DNA of 13,435 bases from Spirogloea muscicola. Taxonomy: Eukaryota; Streptophyta; Zygnematophyceae; Spirogloeales; Spirogloeaceae. The notes under the pieces are model-generated. The model had not been told where the DNA came from, did not search any database, and was given only the letters and a program-made list of their open reading frames with translations. The position numbers were made by a program, and so were the translations under genes. This document shows, piece after piece, positions 1 through 7,474 of this stretch (positions are counted from its first letter, which is position 1; each line of letters starts with the position of its first letter). The DNA lies in assembly GCA_009602725.1 (NCBI GenBank), contig WELB01000004.1, positions 1,514,337 to 1,527,771 on the forward strand, given 5' to 3'.

Positions 1-71
1 GGCGGCGGCGGCGGCGGCGGAGGCGGTGACTGAGGCAGCGCTGCGGCGGCGGCGGCGGCGGCGGCGGCGCC
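1..71 (+). repeat. GGC-triplet-rich 5' leader of KIN17
   Basis: Two runs of (GGC/GCG)n, at about 1-20 and 44-69, lie directly upstream of the KIN17 start codon at 72 and are broken by a short non-repeat stretch. This is most simply the 5' UTR or core promoter of KIN17; no TATA-like element is visible. The window starts here, so more promoter may lie outside. Confidence 0.6.
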
Positions 72-2057
72 ATGGGCAAGAACGAGTTTCTGACGCCCAA
101 GGCGATCGCGAACCGCATCAAGGCCAAGGGGCTGCAGAAGCTGCGGTGGTACTGCCAGATGTGCCAGAAGCAGTGCCGCGACGAGAACGGGTTCAAGTGC
201 CACTGCATGTCCGAGGGCCACCAGCGGCAGATGCAGGTGTTCGGCCAGGCGCCGGAGCGCGTCGTCGACGGGTACACCGAGGAGTTCGAGCGCACGTTCG
301 TGGAGCACGTCCGCCGCTCCCACCGCTTCTCGCGCGTCGCCGGTGAGCCCCGCATCGCCCGCCCGGCTTCCTTCTCTTGGTCAGCAACAACCAATTAAAA
401 ATCCCATAATCCATAACCCATAATAAACCATAACCCATAGTTCATATTCTCTAATCTATCACCCTTAACTGCTTCAGCTTCCCGACCTTGGTTCGCCAGT
501 TAGGGGGTCTCAGCCCCCTATATGCCGTCAATGGCAAGCGGTCATTTACTCCAGGAGTCTGGAATCAATATCTAGGGATCAGGACTGTTAAGCAAAGGCT
601 TAAAGGCATGAGGTGACTGCGTGGTGACTACTCTCGCAGTGGCCTCCGAGTTAGTCCCGTCCCAGCGCCAGCCTCGGCTTCGCGCGCATGGGCAGCAGCG
701 ACGACTTGGGCACTTTAGGAGCACCACAAATTGCTCGTTGCTCGCTCTTCTTGCGTGCCCAAAGTCTTCTCTGTCATCCTCTCCTTGGGTCCTCTGTCTC
801 TCCTGCGTTGAGGTCATGGAGCAGGCCCCTTGTGTCACTATCTTAGACCCAAGCCTCAGTGTCAGCCAAGTTGCCAGTCTTGAGTGCTGATAACACGTGA
901 AGAGGCGCACTAGCAGCATGACCGTCTCTGATAGCTTGTCGCCTCCACCTCCGTGTCCTGCCCTCGGCGGCTTGCATGCAGCGACGGTGCTCTACAACGA
1001 GTACATTGCGGACCGTCACCACGTGCACATGAACGCGACCAACTGGGCGACGCTGACCGACTTCGTGAAGCACCTCGGGCGCACGGGCGTGGCCAAGGTG
1101 GAGGAGACGCCCAAGGGCTGGTTCCTCACACTGATCGACCGCGAGCCGGAGACGCTGCTGCGCGAGGGCCTGGCTCGCAAGCGCGAGCGCGGCGAGCTTG
1201 CCGGTGCCGAGCGCGCCGAGCGCGAGCTGCAGGAGCAGATCGAGCGCGCCGCCAAGGAGGCGAGAATCGACGAATCTGCGGCCGCGGACGCAGAGCCAGT
1301 GGGCACAGAGCTCCAGCGGCCTGCTGACGGTGCCGGCGACAAGGTCGCATTCGCGCTGCGGCCTGAGGAGCGGCCAGCAGCAGCGGCAACGTCGGCTGCG
1401 CCAGCAACAAGCAGAGGAACCTCAACGTCGTCGGTGCGCCGTCCATCGATTTTCGAGGAGGAAGAGGCGCAAGCCACTGGCAACGGCGGTGGCGCTGCTG
1501 AGGTTGCCAACGGCGGCGGCAGCAGAGGTGTAATGCGGGAGGATGGAAGGGGCAATGGCAGCACGGCCCGTAGAGCTGACGGCGGGAGCGCCAACGGCGG
1601 CAACGCCGGCACTGGCGGCGGTGTGGCGGCTGAGCTCATGAGAGAGGCGGAGGCCGCCAAGGAGCGGGCAGGTCGTCGTGACTACTGGCTGTCTGTGGGC
1701 CTCGTCGTGAAGGTCATGAGCGCAGCGCTGCGGGAGGCGGGGTACTACAAGCAGAAGGGCGTGGTGACAGGTGTCGTTGGGCGGTACGTCGGCGAGGTGC
1801 GCATCGTGGGTAGCGGCGACGTGCTGCGGGTCGACCAGGCGGAGCTCGAGACGGTGCTGCCGCCGCCTGGCGGACCCGTGCGGATCGTCAACGGCGCCCA
1901 CCGCGGCCACCTCGGCCGCCTGCTCGGTGTCGACACGGCGGCCTTTGCCGCCTCCGTACGGCTTGAGCGCGGCCCTTATGACGGCAAGGTGCTGCCGGCT
2001 GTCGACTATGAGGACGTCTGCAAAGTCGACTCGGCCTTCATCGATCAGAAGACCTGA
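72..2057 (+). CDS. KIN17: KIN17 DNA/RNA-binding protein (2 exons)
   Basis: Exons are 72-342 and 982-2057, joined in phase 1 (GTGAGC...TGCAG), giving 448 aa. The protein starts MGKNEFLTPKAIANRIKAKG, which matches the strongly conserved KIN17 N terminus. A C2H2 zinc finger uses Cys28, Cys31, His44 and His50. The conserved winged-helix region follows (about 51-165), including YNEYI, HMNATNW, LTDF and ETPKGW. A Gly/Ala/Ser-rich low-complexity linker (about 165-320) leads to two SH3/KOW-like modules (about 324-382 and 388-440), with DQAELETV, NGAHRG and a final YEDVCK. In the family the protein is nuclear, binds curved DNA and RNA, and is linked to replication, UV response and the spliceosome. The start is the ATG that gives the conserved N terminus. 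The gene faces the next gene tail to tail. The linker is mostly of simple composition. Identification is firm; the function in this organism is inferred. Confidence 0.95.
343..981 (+). other. KIN17 intron 1 with short degenerate CCATAA repeats
   Basis: A 639-nt intron bounded by GTGAGC and TTGCATGCAG. Around 402-440 it holds five degenerate CCATAA-type units, 7-9 nt apart (CCATAAT, CCATAACC and similar), an AT-rich island in GC-rich surroundings. Reading frames inside it contain stops or look random. I see no nested gene. Confidence 0.8.
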
Positions 2058-2310
2058 CCTTCAATCCTTCACTCCGCAGTTCAACGGCTCAGCCCTTCTG
2101 TGTCAAGTCCTTGTACTCTGTATTGATATATATGTACACCAAGATCTTAGTAAGATCCAGTGGTGCAACTCATCTCCATGCTCCATGTATCTGGACAGTA
2201 TATGCCATTGCTGCCTGTCAGCAAGCGTTTAGCGTTCTTTGAAAGAGCTTACTTCTTTTTTCTGAAAGAGCTGCTTGTGCTGTCATAGCATCGCCCCTCG
2301 CACATCGACT

Positions 2311-2315
2311 TGTAA
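2311..2315 (+). terminator. Candidate TGTAA polyadenylation signal of KIN17
   Basis: TGTAA lies 254 nt past the KIN17 stop codon. TGTAA is the usual polyadenylation signal in green algae such as Chlamydomonas (family knowledge); its use here is inferred from position alone. Confidence 0.4.
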
Positions 2316-2658
2316 ATTAACGCCTTCGAGCTCGTTTGGACCTTGTCTACATTTGGGTTGGCCTTTCACAGCCATCGCCCCCCTCCTGAGCGCCCTGTTT
2401 GCCTAGCCTGTGGTTCCGCTAATATACTTATAAATGCCCATAAATGCCCTCAGTAAGCACCCGGCTGGCTTCTACACCGCTCTTCTACTATCAACTGCAG
2501 CATGCACTTGGGAAGAACTGGTAACTTTCCACAGCCAACGCCCCACTGGAAGAGCTGTCCTCTGGAGAGCCTCCTCATCGTTTATTATCTATTTGTTTTT
2601 CTCTCTAGGCAGAGCCACTGCATAGTAGACGGTAACTGGGCAGCTGGAATGCCGCGGG

Positions 2659-2680
2659 CCACGTGCATGCGCACACGTGG
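2659..2680. repeat. Inverted repeat containing two CACGTG G-boxes
   Basis: CCACGTG at 2659-2665 and its complement CACGTGG at 2674-2680 are separated by 8 nt. Both arms contain the palindromic G-box core CACGTG. The element lies between two convergent genes, where a promoter role is not expected, so it may be chance. Confidence 0.45.
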
Positions 2681-3203
2681 TAAGTGCGCTGCGGTCGCTG
2701 GCCGGCAGTCAGTAAGCATCTGCCAAACGATTGCTAAGAAGCCCATGAGCTCGATCAGCATACAGCTGGGCTTGCAAAGCTACAGCTCACGAAGACGTAC
2801 TCCTGATTGATCGAGCCTCCTTGTCTAATAAAGTTTCTCAGCAGATGCTTTCTGCGCAACAATTTTAGATGCTGAATGAAGCCCTCTGCAACGGCTTGAG
2901 GCGGTATCTTAGGTTTTAACTTAAGATCTGGTATCTTAGATCTAGTAGACAGGTTCTTTCTGTAAGCATACAGTGAGCGCCAGGGTAGCAGGAATTCACT
3001 GCCATACCAGTATATGAAGATATCAGACGTGTACGCAGAAGACTATAAATTGCTCCGTTGCTCTTCAATGTCGAGCAGCGCCACCGCTGGTTGAGACTTA
3101 CGTTTCTAGGCATGAAGCCAGGACTATTAATCTGAGGAACTGATGCTAATCCCGAGCTTCTTGATATTAGAGGCGGAATAAGGGCTTGATAGTCATGGCC
3201 GCA

Positions 3204-6200
3204 TCACCAGGCCATGGCACAGCCGTCTGCGCGGGGGTCGGAGCCGGCGCACAGCACGCCAGTGTTAGGGTCTCGCAGGATGACCTGGCCACGACCAAAG
3301 TGGACACGGGCAGCGCCCGTTGCGAGCTCCACACGGTGGCCCATTGCTCGAAGCGCACCAGCAACGGCTGCCCTATCGGGCCCGTCCTCGAGGTAGAAGA
3401 AGGACGTGGCGACTGGGTGCGGCCCATGGCCTGCCTCTAAGCATGGGAGGCCACCAATGCAGAAGCGCGGCGCGTCCAGCGCCGCCTGTGGGTCGAGGCC
3501 AAAGTCCACCAGGTTGCTGATGACCTGCCTCAGGATACAATGTTCATGTCATTGTCTGCAAGTAAGGAACCCTTGATGTAGTGCGCAGTGGCAACCTTCA
3601 TCACAACGCTGCTAGAAGAGTGGCAAAATGGAGCAACAATTGTGACTTGGCAACAACAACAGTCTTAGTAATAAACTCCAACAAACCAACACCCAAAGCC
3701 TTAAAGGGTCCAGGAGTTGTTGGTCAACCTGCATATGCCCCTGGGGCTGCATGAAGCCGCCCATGACACCAAAGACGCTGTGAAGGTCGCCTGCATCGCC
3801 GCCCTTCAGGGTGGTCTGACCGCCATCTTCAGTACTCCCGGCAGCAGCCTGTCCCAACGCTGGCGCAGATGTGGTGGTAAGCCCCGGCATGATAGTGTGG
3901 TATGGCCGCTTGCGCGGCCCAACGCAGTTGGGATGCCCTGCATCGAGAGAGAAGCTGTGGCCACGATTCTGAAGTGTAAAGCCACAGCCGGCCGGGATGA
4001 TGCCCGTCCCAAAGCCCCAGTAGTTGGAGTTAATCATTGAGCAGCCATTGCCGTCACCATCGACCACTGCAAAGTAGACCGTGTCGGCGCCGCCCGGGCG
4101 CGTGGGAAGGCCCGCTTCAATGGCCACAGACAGCTTGCTCTGGATCAGCTTGGCCCTGGACGCTGCGTACTCCTGCGCTGAGTACAGGGTCACTAGCATC
4201 AGGGGAAGTGTGAAACATCTGATAGTGTACTGTAGACCATGATCCTCATCACTGATCTCTTTGTTACCATCACTCAATACTAGATGCTCCTTATCCATTT
4301 GTTGACTTTTCAGAGGAGCACGCACCTTCGAAAGGAGGTCATCGATAGGGCAGGGCGCATGAAAGGGATCAGCCACGTGCGTGAGGGAGTCAGCAAAGGC
4401 CATCCGCATCGCCTCAATCGCGATGTGAAGGTACTCAGGCGAGCCTCTTGGCAGCTTGCCCACATCCCCGTATGCCTGCAGCGTAGCCCGTGACCCGTGT
4501 CAGCGCTAGAGGCCTAAAAATATGAGGTATTCTGCTTGGGCATCGTCCGATTTACAGGCCTCAGTTTACATGTCAATGTCTGGAAAACCCTGTACTGTGT
4601 TATTGGCTTCTTCCTGCTGCGATCTGTGGTTTCTGGGTCTTAGTCAAAAGTCTGCTTCAACTTGTAAAGGACGCTCCGGGCTCTATCATCCCCAGATGAC
4701 CACAAGCTGGTCACATGCAAACTGATACCAGCTGCTTCCAGCCTTTGGCTTGCCGAGCTAGGCACGAGCTCCGTGCGAAGGGCTTACTAAGCCCCACAAT
4801 TCAATCAAATCTACAGAGTCCTAGACTAAGGTCCCGAGGCCTCACCTCCATGATGTTGAGGGCCTGGAGGGCGGCAATACCCTGCGTGGGCGGGGGGACC
4901 TCCCAGACACGCAGGCCGCGATATGTTGAGGAGATGGGCGCCTCAAAAGCTGTGTGGTGGGCAGCGAGGTCCTCCAGCGCCAGCACACCTCCGAGTGCCT
5001 GGACGGCCTCCACGATGGCCGCTGCCACGCGGCCCTCGTAGAAGCCGGCCTTGCCCTCGGCGGCGAGCGCTCGGAAGGTCTTGGCGAGCAGGGGAAGGCG
5101 CATCACCTCGCCGGCGCGCGGCGCGCGCGCGCCCTCGTACAGCATGTCGCCTGCGTGAGGGCCACCCTGAGCAGACGTAAAGGCCCAGACTTCAGGGCAG
5201 CTCTTTGCTTTAAATCGTTGCCCCTTAGCACTCATTGTCCTCCTAAGCACTCGGAATAGCTGAAATCAGCGCTGCAATAGCTGCAGCCTATGAGGAACCC
5301 CGGTGCATACGTCGATGAGTAGACCCACGCACACGCCAGGGTCCACTTGTGCTTCCAAATGAACTGGACCAGCTGTGACTTGCATGGAACAGAAGGTGCA
5401 CCTCGAAGCTCTGGATTCCCTAAGACTTCTCAACAAGACTCGAAGTGCGCGGATCCTTGATCCTCAGCTGAGCCTTGTGCCTCACCTGCAGCAGCTGAGG
5501 GATGCCGAGCTCCCACTGCGCCGCCGTGACTGGCGACACCGGATAACCGCCCTTCGCAGCCATTGGCGGGGCATCAGCACAGAGTCGCGGGCCAGATGCC
5601 AAAGTGTGAGCCAAACGATGTCAACTACCAGAGCCTATCTTCTGTTGTCAAGGGATCAAGGCTTAGGACTAAGCCCGTGTTTAGTTTACAGGGTGCTATG
5701 ATTCAGCCTTGCAGCTGAAGTGCCGAGCTCACAGACGTGCAGCCAGATTCATGACTCAATCTCATAGACCTCGGCGAGTATAGCTCATGGCACTTTATCC
5801 TCTTACTAACGTTCAAGCAGTGGCCAAGCTTGCAGTAATGGCCACATTGTCTCGAGCTCGGGCAAAGGGAGTGTCCTGGGCTGGCACCTCAGCAAGCTCG
5901 ATCGCAGGCTGCAGAACCTCCGCCAGCGAGAGGCGCCCGTACTTCTCCACGATGTCCGCCCAGGCGGCCGCCGCTCCCGGGACGGTGACGGTGAGGGCGT
6001 GCAGCGGCGGCAGCATGTGCTTGCACCCGCGCTCCTTGGCCAGCTCCAGCGTCAGGGCTGGTCAGCAGCCGAGCGGCAGGTGGAGTCAATTACAACTGGA
6101 GCTGCTGTGGTGAGGCAATAATCCCACCTCATGCATTGACATCTGATGACCATTGAACAAGTGCCTGGAGGCACGTGGCGATAAGTATAAGTCTCAATAA

Positions 6201-6956
6201 CCGTTATAATGATATAAGCCTGCATTGTAGCAGTTGGCGTAGCAGGCCACAAGGCAAGCGCTTAGGCTGGCTGGGCTGCGCTAGCTAACGGCGTGCCTGG
6301 GCCGATAACTTCTGTCTAGACCCGAGACTTCCCCTCCTTAACCTGTCTAAATCCCACTGGCTTAACACAGCTGCCGTCTCCTTTGATAACGGTATGTTAA
6401 TTACAATGCGTCGATTCTGCTGCCAGCAGGTGACGGTGGTGCTGCGAGCTGACCTGCCGGGCTGCGGCCGTTGCCCTGCACGCTCTCCACGGCGCGGCGC
6501 TGGGCGTCGTACCACAGCGCAAAGGCGTCGCCGCCGATGCCGGTGGAGCACGGCTCGGTGACGTTGAGCGCGGCGGCCATGGCCACGGCGGCGTCCGCGG
6601 CGTTGCCGCCGGCCTGCAGGATCCGGAGGCCTGCGTCGCCGCCGCCGCCGCCGCCGCCAGCGTGAGGTCCCACTCGTCAGAGGAGCTCGATCTCTGGCAA
6701 AGCCGCAGCGGCGGGGGCCGGCCATGACGGCAACGCTGCAGGCCAGCCAAGCTGAGCTGAGCAGACGTTAGCGCCAGGAAGGTGAGGCCTCACCGGCGGC
6801 GGAGGCGAGCGGCTGCGACGACGCGACGGCGCCGCGTAGGCCATAGACCGGCGACCGGCGCGAGGCGAAGTCGAGCAGGGCGGCGGCGGCCGCAGGCGCC
6901 GGCGCCATGGCCGGCGTCGCCGACGGCCCCTCGGGTTCCCCGGCGCCCATGACCAT
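3204..6956 (-). CDS. Gamma-glutamyltransferase, YwrD-like family (8 exons)
   Basis: Exons from 5' to 3' are 6956-6794, 6630-6454, 6057-5888, 5551-5486, 5166-4846, 4475-4326, 4172-3729 and 3524-3204. All have GT-AG borders with matching phases and give 603 aa. Family blocks run in order: [78 protein letters not shown], then [28 protein letters not shown] and [12 protein letters not shown]. GGTs are N-terminal-nucleophile hydrolases that cut themselves before a catalytic Thr; here that is Thr380 in DTVYFAVVD, leaving a 224-residue small subunit. They hydrolyse or transfer gamma-glutamyl groups (glutathione and others). No clear signal peptide or membrane anchor is seen, so a cytosolic or plastid site is possible. 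The start ATG at 6956 is the first in an open frame; Met at residue 17 is an alternative. Residues about 450-476 are an extra Gly/Ser/Thr-rich insertion. Substrate is unknown. Confidence 0.92.
6638..6658. repeat. GCC microsatellite at the GGT-like intron 1 acceptor
   Basis: Seven GCC units ((GGC)n on the coding strand) lie just upstream of the exon 2 acceptor, where a pyrimidine tract would be expected. The acceptor GACGCAG is supported by protein continuity on both sides. Confidence 0.8.
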
Positions 6957-6991
6957 CTCTGCCGCCGCCGCCGCCGCCGCCGCGTTATGCG

Positions 6992-6999
6992 GCGCGAAT
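6992..6999 (-). promoter_or_regulatory. E2F-consensus site
   Basis: On the - strand the bases read ATTCGCGC, which fits the plant E2F consensus WTTSSCSS. The site lies in the divergent promoter, 36 nt upstream of the GGT-like ATG and 476 nt upstream of the DP-like ATG. An 8-bp degenerate match in GC-rich DNA can be chance. Confidence 0.3.
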
Positions 7000-7257
7000 G
7001 CCGGCGCGGGGGCAAAGACAGCAAATTGGCAGATTCTTCCTCTGTGAAAAGCTAGCCTGAAATGAGTTGACCAAGTCCGAAGGGGCCGAAAAGCCGCTGA
7101 AAGACATGATTATGCAAGGACTCTGGAACCCTTCTGATTAGTCGACGCAGTCTAAATCCACCAAATGAGAAACTCCTTTGGTCCGACCGTGTTAGCACGC
7201 TTACATAAGGACCTTGCAGTCACCAATTACTCCCGCTCTCCAAGTAAGCGATATAGT

Positions 7258-7282
7258 GGATTGTTCCGATCGGGAACAATCC
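7258..7282. promoter_or_regulatory. Perfect 10+5+10 inverted repeat in divergent promoter
   Basis: Arm GGATTGTTCC (7258-7267) and arm GGAACAATCC (7273-7282) are exact reverse complements, with spacer GATCG. The geometry fits either a binding site for a dimeric regulator or, if transcribed, a hairpin in a 5' UTR. It lies about 190 nt upstream of the DP-like start codon. Confidence 0.55.
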
Positions 7283-7318
7283 TTCCCGGCGAGACTGCAG
7301 GCCGCGCCCCGAGGGCCT

Positions 7319-7374
7319 GCACCGCCGCGGCCGCCGCCGCCGCCGCCGCCGTCGCCGCCGTCGCCGCCACCGTC
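7319..7374. repeat. Imperfect GCC/GTC triplet repeat
   Basis: A run of GCC units with GTC, GCG and ACC interruptions lies between the dyad and the DP-like start. It is probably untranslated. In one + frame it gives a poly-Ala stretch, but that frame ends at 7398 without domain support. Confidence 0.8.
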
Positions 7375-7394
7375 GGCGAGCCCCTAGGTGGCGC

Positions 7395-7421
7395 ATGAGC
7401 GACGTGCGCGTGGAGCTTTAG
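7395..7421 (+). other. Possible 8-codon upstream ORF before DP-like gene
   Basis: ATG at 7395 opens a frame of eight codons ending in TAG at 7419-7421, 53 nt before the DP-like start. It would matter only if transcription starts upstream of 7395, which the sequence does not show. Confidence 0.25.
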
Positions 7422-7474
7422 TTGATTGATTGATTGTCGATTTGAATGCTGCGATCAGCGCCCAGTCTCACGTC

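Larger units (their letters stand above)
2058..3203. other. Convergent intergenic region (KIN17 / GGT-like 3' ends)
   Basis: This 1.15-kb stretch separates two tail-to-tail genes and must hold both 3' UTRs. Its GC is clearly lower than that of the flanking exons. Small direct repeats are visible, such as GGTATCTTAG twice near 2900-2940 and TGAAAGAGCT twice near 2240-2275. The short open frames here show no recognisable domain or coding-like composition. An AATAAA occurs at about 2827 on the + strand. Confidence 0.6.
6957..7474. promoter_or_regulatory. Divergent promoter region between GGT-like and DP-like genes
   Basis: The start codons of two head-to-head genes are 518 nt apart, so this interval should hold both 5' UTRs and promoters. 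It contains GCC runs at 6961-6983 and 7319-7374, an E2F-type site at 6992-6999, a perfect dyad at 7258-7282, a short upstream ORF at 7395-7421 and (GATT)n at 7423-7436. No TATA box is evident, which fits a GC-rich bidirectional promoter (inference). Confidence 0.6.

Noticed and set aside
1016-1660. Long - strand open frame of 214 codons opposite KIN17
   Set aside because: It is an antisense shadow of a GC-rich coding exon: its Ser/Ala/Pro-rich product mirrors the KIN17 codons.
2502-2830. + strand open frame of 102 codons followed by AATAAA
   Set aside because: The translation has no recognisable domain and mixed composition, and AATAAA alone is weak evidence in a lineage that mostly uses TGTAA.
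5110-5134. Alternating CG run as a possible Z-DNA element
   Set aside because: It lies inside conserved exon 5 of the GGT-like gene and encodes [10 protein letters not shown]. Codon bias in GC-rich DNA explains it.
7165-7398. + strand open frame with a poly-Ala tail upstream of the DP-like gene
   Set aside because: The Ala run is a by-product of the GCC microsatellite, and the rest lies over promoter features including the dyad. There is no domain support.
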